DNA of 15,149 nucleotides, taken from contig CAMJIA010000040.1 in assembly GCA_946405695.1 (NCBI GenBank), positions 1 to 15,149 on the forward strand, read 5' to 3'. The translations under genes were made by a program, and so were the position numbers. The notes under the pieces are model-generated. The model searched no databases, had not been told where the DNA came from, and saw only the letters and a list, made by a program, of their open reading frames with translations. This stretch comes from an uncultured Prevotellaceae bacterium (GTDB taxonomy: Bacteria > Bacteroidota > Bacteroidia > Bacteroidales > Bacteroidaceae). Every line of letters begins with the position of its first letter. Within the stretch, counting starts at the first letter, position 1. Below, piece after piece: positions 8,030 through 15,149 of this stretch.

Positions 8030-9634
8030 TTACCACCAACGTGGGTCGCCAGCGACACCCTTACCTTTAAATGTAACTCCAGCCTTCAGATGGAAATCCC
8101 CGTTCTGTGGGTCTTCAAACATCTCTTCTGTCGACAGGTCTAAATGTATGGCATTCGTGAACTTACGACTGTCTTCAGGGAAGTCGCTGGTCAGGTAGCA
8201 GCTGGAGAATTCCAACCATCCTGAATAGTCTTGATAACCGTGGTTCATCTTTTGATCGCCATTCGGACCACAGAAGATGGTGTTGGTCACACTGGCCTCT
8301 TTGGGCGCACGTTTGTTGTCAGCACGTATCCACTTTTGTAGTTTTGTGGTGTAGTTGCAGAAGATACAGCGGTCTACCTTGAAGAGGTCTATTTGACAGC
8401 GCAGGTCCATTGTCTGGTCACCTATCTCTCTCAGCGTTGAGTTAGTGATAGAGATTGTTTCCATCGTGGTGGTGTTTTTGCCGATGTTCAGCATACCGTA
8501 GCCACTGACTCCCACATTATAGACAATGCAGTCGTCGATGGTGATGTTGCGGAACGTCACATCGTCGTTGTTGATGTAGAGTAGTGTGCGAGGGATATTC
8601 CGAATCTCACAGCCCTGGAAAGTGAAGTTCTCCACATTGTTCTTGTCGGGATTGAACCAGTAGGCCTCACCTTCCTTGTCATCCATCACGATAGACTGGA
8701 AGCAGATATTGCCCTTGTTGCCTGTCAGGCGCAAGCCCTTAGTCATGTTCAGCACAGGTTTCTGACCATCAACTACCTTACCCGAGAAATAGATGTTGAC
8801 CACGTTCTCTGGAATGCGCAACTGATTCTCCACATCATACTCCTGACCACCCGTGAAAATGAGGGTCACTGTCTCGTCGGTAGCCTCTGTCAACAATGTC
8901 AGCAGGTCGTCGCCAGGTGTGACCTCAATGGTTTGGCCTACAGCAGAACCCAGTGTGCGGAACTTCCATGTGCCACGCAGGAATCCATCGTTCAAAATTT
9001 GTACAATGTAGTTGGTTCCAGGCTGTAGATCACTGATGGATGCCTTGCCTTCCTGCTGCATTTCGTTGGTCAGAGGCACTGTGGTGACCCATGTCGTATC
9101 CTTATTGACAAGCGTTCCCAATTTAATAGTGGAGACGGCCTTGTCGGCCTCCCAACGCAAGCTGACATCGGTGATACCAGGGGTGACGGATGTAAAGATC
9201 TGTTCGGCAGGGGTCATGAAACTCAACCCATACCAACCTGACTCGCTGCCCGTTTGTTCATTGACTGCTTTTACACGTGCAGAGTAACGGGTCGTGCCAT
9301 ATAGATCTTCTATGAGTTTCAGATATTCGGTCTGAACGGCTGTCTTTCCAGCGCTGTATGGTGTCAGCGTGTCGGCCTTCACCTCCTCGGTCCTGACGAT
9401 TTCGTTAAACTGCATGCTGTCGAGACTGAACTCAAAGACATACTTAGTTGCTTCTGCCACACCATTGAACTTCAGCACAACAGAAGTGGCCTTTGCCTCT
9501 TCCACTTGAAAGTGAGTGGTTCGGTATAGGTGAGCATAGCTTTCGTCTACAGGCCATTCGTTTACGTCTTCGCTACATGCTGTGATGCCACAGATAAGTG
9601 CTACGGCACATAATATTTTGTGAATTGCTTTCAT
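8030..9634 (-). CDS. FN3/DUF4957/DUF5123 surface lipoprotein, likely pectin-binding
   Basis: A 534-residue lipoprotein. The signal peptide ends in the lipobox GITAC with Cys20, followed by SEDVNEW. Acidic residues right after the Cys resemble the Bacteroidota surface-export signal, so outer-face display is likely. Two fibronectin type III-like domains follow (about 40-142 and 145-228). Next comes a repetitive beta-helix-like half: a DUF4957-type part (about 235-400) rich in N/I/T rungs such as NVENFTFQGCEIRNI, then a DUF5123-type end (about 400-534) closing with NGDFHLKAG and KGVAGDPRWW. Such proteins recur beside susCD in pectin PULs, and the position just after susD is typical of a surface glycan-binding protein. 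The beta-helix resembles pectinase folds, but I see no pectate-lyase or GH28 catalytic signature. Binding is therefore more likely than catalysis (inference), although a novel enzymatic role is not excluded. The ATG is 28 bases after the susD stop. Confidence 0.82.
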   Translation of the reverse strand: MKAIHKILCAVALICGITACSEDVNEWPVDESYAHLYRTTHFQVEEAKATSVVLKFNGVAEATKYVFEFSLDSMQFNEIVRTEEVKADTLTPYSAGKTAVQTEYLKLIEDLYGTTRYSARVKAVNEQTGSESGWYGLSFMTPAEQIFTSVTPGITDVSLRWEADKAVSTIKLGTLVNKDTTWVTTVPLTNEMQQEGKASISDLQPGTNYIVQILNDGFLRGTWKFRTLGSAVGQTIEVTPGDDLLTLLTEATDETVTLIFTGGQEYDVENQLRIPENVVNIYFSGKVVDGQKPVLNMTKGLRLTGNKGNICFQSIVMDDKEGEAYWFNPDKNNVENFTFQGCEIRNIPRTLLYINNDDVTFRNITIDDCIVYNVGVSGYGMLNIGKNTTTMETISITNSTLREIGDQTMDLRCQIDLFKVDRCIFCNYTTKLQKWIRADNKRAPKEASVTNTIFCGPNGDQKMNHGYQDYSGWLEFSSCYLTSDFPEDSRKFTNAIHLDLSTEEMFEDPQNGDFHLKAGVTFKGKGVAGDPRWW

Positions 9635-9662
9635 ATCTTATTCAGTTATCAATTGTCAATTA

Positions 9663-11720
9663 TTACTCCACACTATGGTCATAGCCATAAGAGTTTTTCA
9701 AGAATCCGTTCGACTTGTAGATGTCATCATAATAGATGGAGAAGAAGTGGCGATAGTTGCATACTCCATTGCCCATCGTATAAGTGAGGAGTTTCTCCTC
9801 TATCTGAGAGCCGTACTGCAGCTGACCTAACAGCGAACTGTAGTTATAGGAGGCGCGCAGACCCGTAGCACACAGCAGGATGCGAACCGAACGAGTGACA
9901 ACATCGTTCTCGTTGTTCTCCTTACGCACCCATGTCAGTTCCTTGTATTGGTCGGGGTCGGGATTGGCATTCAACTGACGATAAAAGTTCACTGACTCGA
10001 TGTCCACCTCGGGATAACCGCTCTCACCAGTTTTCATCTTATAGTATACCTTGTCAGGGAACTGGTTCGGCTCGTAGGTCTTGTCGAAGATCTTGACTGT
10101 CTGTTGACCGTCATAGATTTTGACCAGTGCTTCCTTCATCTCTTCAATCTTCTTGTCGAGCAATCCCCAGCGTACCAGGTCAAGTTTGCGGATACCCTCA
10201 CCGCCAAATTCCCATGCACGTTCATTGACAATGGCATTGAAGAAGTTGGAGTCATAATTCTTCACCTCGGCAGAGCCGGTGCCAAAGGCACGCTCACGCA
10301 CCTTTTCCAATGCCTCGCGGGCTGTCATTCCAGCTACCGAACTGCGTGAGTCTGCGCCTTCCAACGCATAACGTGACTCTGCAAACATCAGCAGGATATC
10401 GCTATAGCGCATTAATATCCAGTTGATACCTGTGTTGGGACGGCCACTGGCAGCTTTGGCCAGTGCTTTGTATGCGTCATTGGTCCAGAAGTAGCACCAT
10501 TTTCCTAAGTGAACATTCAAGAAATCTCCACGCATCTGTTCTGTCAGCGCATTGCTTTCCTTGGTAAACTTTGGCCACCAGCAACTGTAGTCGCGACGTT
10601 GGTCGGTGGGGGTGAATGAATAGAAATAATAGCCATTGGTGGCTACGTATGAGGCGCCCCAGCCAGTGTTGCCAAAACCGATATTGCCATCCATCTCACG
10701 GCCCATCAGGGTGCCGACATCACCACTATAGCCCAAACCATTTGCCACCTCAAAAAGGTTTTCACCATAACTGTTATAGTCCAAATGGTTGACCGTTTTC
10801 CAAATGTCACCGAAGTCGGGATCCAAGTGATGTGGATTTGCAGCATCGCCAATTATTTCTGCACACTGCTTCTCTGCAATGGCATAGTAATCTTTCCAGT
10901 TCTTTACACGGCCTACATAGAATCCATTCATTTCACCCATACCTTCGCTGCCTGCAGGATATCGCTCAATATTGGAATCGTCAGCAAACTGGTTGCCGTC
11001 GCGTACGGACCATCCACCAGCAAATAGGGCAATGCGGGCCAGTAAGCCCTTAGCGAAACCTTTCGTGATGCGCTCACAGGTATAGTCTCCCACTTCGCCC
11101 ATCCATGGCAGATAGTCGATGGCTTCCTGCATGTCGCGGATCAGAGCCTGATAGATTTCGTCGCGACTGGTCTTGCCTGCGTATACATTTGAGAGATCAC
11201 TTTTCGAAGTGCCCTCCTTATAGGGGATGTCACCCCAACGACGCACCAGTTCGAAGTAGGCCAGTGAGCGTAGTGTAAGTGCCTCGCCCAGGAAACGTGT
11301 CATCGTCTTGTTGCCACTCTGGAAAGCATCACTGTTGCGGATTCCTTCAACTGCCGTTGAGGCGCGCTCAGCCATAGTAAAGATGTACTGCCACTGCACG
11401 GTATGGTTGTACCAATCACTGTAATAGTTTGCGGCTCCGGTATCCGAAGTCAGTTCTTTGGAGGGGTCATTGTTATATCCGCTGGCAAGTTCAATATCTG
11501 ATACTCCTTGCCAGTTGACGGACATCTTCTGACCGTAGACATAGGTTCCTGCCAGGTCGCTATAGACACCCATAATGGCAGAACGTGCCATGCCCTCATT
11601 TTCATAAATGACCTGCGAAGTCTGTTGTGATGGCGACTCGGTGTCAAGATAGTCGCTGCATGAGGTGAAGCAGCACACGATGCTGACTGCACAGATTGCT
11701 TTGAATAAATTGTTAATCAT
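9663..11720 (-). CDS. SusD/RagB-like nutrient-binding outer-membrane lipoprotein
   Basis: A 685-residue SusD-family protein, the surface lid that captures oligosaccharide and hands it to the SusC barrel. The lipobox ends at Cys21 (CCFTSC-SDYLDTESPSQ), and the SDYLD start of the mature protein is classic SusD. Helical TPR-like regions are recognisable: MARSAIMGVYSDL (44-56), ALTLRSLAYFELVRRWGDIPY (about 147-167), RDEIYQALIRDMQEAIDYLP (186-205), and the C-terminal hallmarks INWILMRYSDILLMFAESRY (432-451) and NERAWEFGGEGIRKLDLVRWG (499-519). At 685 residues it is on the long side for the family (commonly 500-600). The extra length is spread over the middle (about 300-420) and after residue 540, regions that usually shape the glycan site. 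It follows the susC stop by 24 bases. The substrate is inferred to be pectic oligosaccharide from the downstream enzymes. Confidence 0.96.
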   Translation of the reverse strand: MINNLFKAICAVSIVCCFTSCSDYLDTESPSQQTSQVIYENEGMARSAIMGVYSDLAGTYVYGQKMSVNWQGVSDIELASGYNNDPSKELTSDTGAANYYSDWYNHTVQWQYIFTMAERASTAVEGIRNSDAFQSGNKTMTRFLGEALTLRSLAYFELVRRWGDIPYKEGTSKSDLSNVYAGKTSRDEIYQALIRDMQEAIDYLPWMGEVGDYTCERITKGFAKGLLARIALFAGGWSVRDGNQFADDSNIERYPAGSEGMGEMNGFYVGRVKNWKDYYAIAEKQCAEIIGDAANPHHLDPDFGDIWKTVNHLDYNSYGENLFEVANGLGYSGDVGTLMGREMDGNIGFGNTGWGASYVATNGYYFYSFTPTDQRRDYSCWWPKFTKESNALTEQMRGDFLNVHLGKWCYFWTNDAYKALAKAASGRPNTGINWILMRYSDILLMFAESRYALEGADSRSSVAGMTAREALEKVRERAFGTGSAEVKNYDSNFFNAIVNERAWEFGGEGIRKLDLVRWGLLDKKIEEMKEALVKIYDGQQTVKIFDKTYEPNQFPDKVYYKMKTGESGYPEVDIESVNFYRQLNANPDPDQYKELTWVRKENNENDVVTRSVRILLCATGLRASYNYSSLLGQLQYGSQIEEKLLTYTMGNGVCNYRHFFSIYYDDIYKSNGFLKNSYGYDHSVE

Positions 11721-11744
11721 ATATGATAAATTGTCTATTGTCAG

Positions 11745-14700
11745 TTAAAAAGTCAGATTCAAACCAAAGATGAACGTACGTGCTTTTGGATAGGCAGAAC
11801 GGTCATAACCCATCACCATGTTGTTGGAGGAGATGTTCACTTCAGGGTCTTGGCCACTATAGCCAGTGATGCAGAAGAGATTGGTGCCCGTGGCATAGAT
11901 GCGCAAGTTCTTGGCGCCAATATAACGTAGTAGACTCTTGGGGAATGAATAGCCGAGTGTCAGAGTGCCCAGACGGAGATAGGAACCATCCTCTACAGCC
12001 CAGTCGGTAGTGACGCTGTTGTTCATCAGCGGGTGCCACATGACCTTGCCAACATTCAGTTGCTGCAGCTTTGCAGGGTCGGCAAACTCGCCGTTGTAGA
12101 TGTTGTTGCCAGTCTCGGGGTCGATTACGGTGAAGCGACGGTCGAGGGTCATCTCGGTACTCATGTTCTGATAGCGTTTGGAAAGGTCGTAGGAAGTGTT
12201 GTCCACTTTGTTGACGTTCAGCACGTCATTGCCGTATGACCAGTTGAAGAGTGCGGTCAGGTCTAATCCCTTCCAACCCATGTTGATGCCAAAACCGCCA
12301 GTGTGCTTGGGTTGTGCACGGCCGATGACTTTACGGTCGTTGTCGGCGTCGACCTTGCCGTCGCCATCGAGGTCTTTCAGCTTTAGGTGACCGGGGCCGA
12401 ACCAAGCTCCTGAACGGGAGAGAACACCCGAACAGTCGACGGTACCCTCGTTGATCTCCCAACGCTTAGTGGACTCATTGAATGTGAAGTCGTCGAAACT
12501 ATAATAGCCATCACAAACGTAACCGTAGATCAGTCCCACTTCTTCGCCTACGAAGACGCGGTAGTTGTCGCTACCAGTGCTGGGGAACGAACCACCAGAA
12601 AGTATCATCTCATCTTTGTCTGTGCCGTAGAGCTTGTCAACCTTATTCTTATTGAACGAGATGTTGAAGTTGGCATCGAGATAGAAGTCTTTCTTTTGGA
12701 TGAGGTTGGCATTGACGGTGAACTCTATACCTCGGTTAGTGGTCTGGCCGAGGTTCTGATACTGTGTTTTGTAGCCAGAGTTACTGGGCAGCTGAACAGA
12801 CATGATGAGGTTCTTGGTGACGTCATTATACCAGTCGACAGATACATCGAGTCGTTTCTTCAGCACGGAGAAGTCGAGACCTACGTTGGTGGAGTGTTTG
12901 GTCTCCCATGTCAGTTTTTCGTTACGCAACACGGTAGAGGGTTGCATGCTGCTCTGTCCTGTCTCGCCTTGATAATATAGGCTCTTGACATTGGTTACAG
13001 GACTGTAAGTCTGGCGCCAGTAGCTGCCCACGCGAGCATTACCAGCCACACCGTGGCTCAGACGCAGTTTCAGGTTGTCGAGCCATTTTTTGGTGCCTTG
13101 CATGAATTGTTCGTCGCTGATGCGCCATGCAGCTGCAAAGGCAGGGAATATACCCCACTTGTTGCCTGGTGAGAACACATTGGTGCCGTCGGCACGGAGT
13201 GTAAAGGTGAAGTAATAGCGACTACCGTACGCGTAGTTCAGACGACCGAAATATGAGAGGGTGCGACTGGGTTCGGAGATGGTGGTATAGGTGGGTTCCT
13301 GAGTACCATTGTTCCACATGGCCAAAATATTGTCGACAGTATAGTCCAGTGGATAGTAGTCAGATTCTATACGCATATTGTTGCTTGAGAAGTTGTTGGC
13401 CTCGAAACCTGCCATGGCATCAACATGATGCTGGTCGAAGTTGTGCTTGAAGTTAAGTAAGGTACGGTATGTCCAGTTGTTGCCGTCTGTATATTGCCGT
13501 TTGGCCACGGGGAATCCAGAACGTCCGTTGGCCTCGCCTGTGTTGGCCAAGAACACGTTGTCCTGACGGTTATATGTAAAACCATAAGTTCCTTCATTAC
13601 GCCATGACAACCATGGTGTAATGTCCCATGTGAGGGCGAGATTGTAGGAGTTGTTGAAGAAGGTCTGCTTCTTGTATTCGTTAGCTATGTTGTAGAAGGG
13701 GTCGTTTAGATTACTGATGTTCTCGTAGCTCAAGTCATCCAAACCGCCGAGGTCGTCAATGCCTAAATCGGTGAGAGTGCCGATAGGAGGATATTTCACA
13801 CAGTCGCGCAATTTGTTGCCGACAGAGACGCTTGGGCCGTTGACAACGCGGTAAGTCATCTTGCTGTTGAAGTCAAGACGTAGATTCGGACGGAACTTCT
13901 TAGTGAGTTTGACGTTCAAGTTATCGCGATTATAGTCCGATGACTTCATGATGTAGGTTTCGTCATCATGTGTGTAGCTAAGGCTATAAATGAGATCGTT
14001 GGAACCGCCGTTCACATTCACGTTGTAACTCTGCTTGCAACCAGTGCGGTCAAAAAGCTTTTTCTGCCAGTCGGTACCTTGACGACTCTTATAGATGTCG
14101 ATGTCCTCCCAACGACCATAGCGGTCGAAGAAACTGGCAGTGGTGCCATTGTCGAGCTCGCGCTGCAAGTAGACATACTCGTAGGGCGAGAGCACTTCAG
14201 TCTCGTTGTAGAACCGGTTCAAACCTAAGGTGGCATTGAAAGACACTTCTGCCTTCCCTGCCTTACCACTCTTTGTGGTAACGAGGATAACGCCATTGGC
14301 ACCCTTGGCACCATAGATGGCTGTGGAGGAGGCATCCTTTAGTACATCTACACTTTCAATGTCTGTAGGTGGGATGTCGGCGATACTTGACACTTGGAAT
14401 CCATCGACGATATAAAGGGGTTCGTTGTTCTGGGTGATGGAGCCTCCACCACGTACACGGATGGTAACGTCAGCATCAGGTGAACCTTGGGTGGTGATGA
14501 CATTAACACCAGCAAGACGACCTGTAATAGCCGACGCGGCGTTGGTGGTGGTGATGTGCCGTAGCGTCTTTTCACCAACAGATGAAATACTTCCCGTCAA
14601 ATCGCGGCGACGGGCTACACCGTAACCCACAGCTACGACTTCCACTTCACTGAGGGTCGTATCGTCTTCTTGCAAGGAGATGGTCAGAAAACGGCCTGGG

Positions 14701-14957
14701 GTCGCATTAAGAATCTGAGACTTCATGCCCACGTAAGAAACGATGACCTGACGGCCATTGGGAGAGAGTTGTAGCGTGAAATTACCGTTGAGATCAGTGA
14801 TGGTGGCATTCTTCGGATTACCGTCCTCGACCACCGTGGCACCGATTACTGGGTCGCCCATCGGATCTTTCACATTACCATTTACTTGTCCGCCTTGGGC
14901 AAAACCGACAAAGCAGACAAAGAGTAAAATCATTGATAGGATTGTTCTTTTTGACAT
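11745..14957 (-). CDS. SusC/RagA-like TonB-dependent outer-membrane transporter
   Basis: A 1070-residue TonB-dependent transporter that imports oligosaccharides into the periplasm, working with the SusD protein encoded next to it. A signal peptide spans 1-20 (ending VGFA-QG). A carboxypeptidase-D regulatory-like domain covers about 23-95 (VNGNVKDPMGDPVIGATV). A TonB-box-like stretch, SEVEVVAVGYG, lies at about 103-113. The plug domain (about 115-230) carries the SusC signatures EPLYIVDGF and DIESVDVLKDASSTAIYGA. The 22-strand-type barrel fills the rest and ends in the aromatic terminus GLNLTF. There is no N-terminal STN domain, so this is not the type that signals through an anti-sigma factor. 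Regulation by a separate sensor is more likely. It is the first gene of the operon, directly downstream of the repeat-bearing promoter region. Length is normal for the family and the frame is intact. Confidence 0.97.
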   Translation of the reverse strand: MSKRTILSMILLFVCFVGFAQGGQVNGNVKDPMGDPVIGATVVEDGNPKNATITDLNGNFTLQLSPNGRQVIVSYVGMKSQILNATPGRFLTISLQEDDTTLSEVEVVAVGYGVARRRDLTGSISSVGEKTLRHITTTNAASAITGRLAGVNVITTQGSPDADVTIRVRGGGSITQNNEPLYIVDGFQVSSIADIPPTDIESVDVLKDASSTAIYGAKGANGVILVTTKSGKAGKAEVSFNATLGLNRFYNETEVLSPYEYVYLQRELDNGTTASFFDRYGRWEDIDIYKSRQGTDWQKKLFDRTGCKQSYNVNVNGGSNDLIYSLSYTHDDETYIMKSSDYNRDNLNVKLTKKFRPNLRLDFNSKMTYRVVNGPSVSVGNKLRDCVKYPPIGTLTDLGIDDLGGLDDLSYENISNLNDPFYNIANEYKKQTFFNNSYNLALTWDITPWLSWRNEGTYGFTYNRQDNVFLANTGEANGRSGFPVAKRQYTDGNNWTYRTLLNFKHNFDQHHVDAMAGFEANNFSSNNMRIESDYYPLDYTVDNILAMWNNGTQEPTYTTISEPSRTLSYFGRLNYAYGSRYYFTFTLRADGTNVFSPGNKWGIFPAFAAAWRISDEQFMQGTKKWLDNLKLRLSHGVAGNARVGSYWRQTYSPVTNVKSLYYQGETGQSSMQPSTVLRNEKLTWETKHSTNVGLDFSVLKKRLDVSVDWYNDVTKNLIMSVQLPSNSGYKTQYQNLGQTTNRGIEFTVNANLIQKKDFYLDANFNISFNKNKVDKLYGTDKDEMILSGGSFPSTGSDNYRVFVGEEVGLIYGYVCDGYYSFDDFTFNESTKRWEINEGTVDCSGVLSRSGAWFGPGHLKLKDLDGDGKVDADNDRKVIGRAQPKHTGGFGINMGWKGLDLTALFNWSYGNDVLNVNKVDNTSYDLSKRYQNMSTEMTLDRRFTVIDPETGNNIYNGEFADPAKLQQLNVGKVMWHPLMNNSVTTDWAVEDGSYLRLGTLTLGYSFPKSLLRYIGAKNLRIYATGTNLFCITGYSGQDPEVNISSNNMVMGYDRSAYPKARTFIFGLNLTF

Positions 14958-15009
14958 ACTTCAATAATATGATTTGTAATAATAGAAAACGCTAATAGTT
15001 AGGTTGCAA

Positions 15010-15039
15010 CAAAAGTAGAAATGAAGAATCATCTATTGG
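15010..15039 (-). promoter_or_regulatory. Probable operon promoter upstream of susC, -7 element with degenerate -33
   Basis: The minus strand has TACTTTTG at 15010-15017, an exact match to the Bacteroidota -7 element TAnnTTTG. It lies 52 bases before the susC ATG, giving an AT-rich leader of about 45 bases. At the 18-base spacing where TTTG would be expected (15036-15039), the minus strand reads CCAA, so the -33 box is poor. A good -7 with a missing -33 suits an activator-dependent promoter, in line with the direct repeats immediately upstream. It is predicted by motif only. Confidence 0.55.
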
Positions 15040-15048
15040 GAGCAAGAT

Positions 15049-15101
15049 AGTACGATTGATGGAGAAAAAAGTACGAATATGATTATTCTCGGACGAAAAT
15101 G
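15049..15101. repeat. Three phased direct repeats, candidate activator-binding sites
   Basis: On the plus strand, AGTACGATTGAT (15049-15060), AGTACGAATATG (15070-15081) and the weaker CGGACGAAAATG (15090-15101) are direct copies. The repeat starts are 21 and 20 bp apart, about two helical turns each. They share the core G(T/G)ACGA followed by A/T-rich sequence. An imperfect inverted repeat, GAGAA (15062-15066) with TTCTC (15086-15090), frames the middle copy. The nearest copy starts 32 bp upstream of the predicted -7 element of susC. Same-face tandem sites are how AraC-type domains, including those of hybrid two-component regulators of PULs, bind DNA. The regulator assignment is inference. 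Confidence 0.5.
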
Positions 15102-15123
15102 CACTTTTTTGCATATTATTTTG

Positions 15124-15131
15124 TACTTTTG
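15124..15131 (+). promoter_or_regulatory. Possible divergent promoter -7 element facing the right edge
   Basis: TACTTTTG on the plus strand again matches the -7 consensus TAnnTTTG. A TTTG at 15108-15111 is only 12 bases upstream, shorter than the usual spacing, so no proper -33 box is seen. No start codon with an open frame can be judged before the window ends at 15149. If real, it would drive a divergent gene such as the PUL regulator. Confidence 0.35.
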
Positions 15132-15149
15132 CCTTTGCCAATCCATAAC

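Noticed and set aside
12340..12380. A DLDGDGKVDADND Ca-binding-like loop in the SusC protein as a separate dockerin domain
   Set aside because: A single such loop is common in SusC barrels and does not form a paired dockerin module.
376..14957. A CRISPR array, insertion sequence or integrase within the operon
   Set aside because: No regularly spaced identical repeats, terminal inverted repeats or transposase-like protein were seen. The operon is continuous.

Overview
The window looks like chromosomal DNA of a gut- or rumen-type Bacteroidota, most likely Prevotellaceae (Prevotella/Segatella). The reasons are a SusC/SusD pair, surface-lipoprotein signals, TAnnTTTG-type promoter elements instead of a sigma-70 -10/-35 pair, and moderate GC content. 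The genus is inferred from style, because no RNA gene or marker gene is present.

Almost the whole window (376-14957) is one minus-strand polysaccharide utilisation locus (PUL) of six genes, transcribed from right to left. In order they are a SusC-like TonB-dependent transporter (14957-11745), a SusD-like binding lipoprotein (11720-9663), an FN3 plus beta-helix surface lipoprotein of the DUF4957/DUF5123 type (9634-8030), a PL1 pectate lyase (8005-6386), a large multidomain CE8 pectin methylesterase (6375-2956) and a GH95 alpha-L-fucosidase/alpha-L-galactosidase (2949-376). Gaps between genes are 24, 28, 24, 10 and 6 bases, so this is a tight operon. A strong intrinsic terminator at 316-348 ends it.

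The combination points to pectin, chiefly homogalacturonan. The methylesterase would remove methyl esters, the lyase would cut the de-esterified chain by beta-elimination, the three binding/import proteins would capture and import oligosaccharides, and the GH95 would remove L-galactose or L-fucose decorations. Enzymes for the final steps (GH28, GH105/GH88, isomerases) are not in the window and must be encoded elsewhere.

At the right edge (14958-15149), the region upstream of susC holds a TACTTTTG -7 element with no recognisable -33 box. Just upstream of it are three direct repeats spaced 21 and 20 bp apart, the pattern expected for an activator with AraC-type DNA-binding domains. A second TACTTTTG faces right, so a divergent gene, possibly the regulator, may start beyond the edge. 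At the left edge (1-174) is the N-terminus of an unrelated minus-strand gene with its own promoter, encoding a winged-helix-like domain resembling AbiEi-type antitoxins.

I see no insertion sequence, CRISPR array, tRNA, rRNA or broken gene. The system is a recognisable pectin PUL. The points most worth a second look are the GH95 specificity, the DUF4957/DUF5123 protein, and the repeat-containing promoter.
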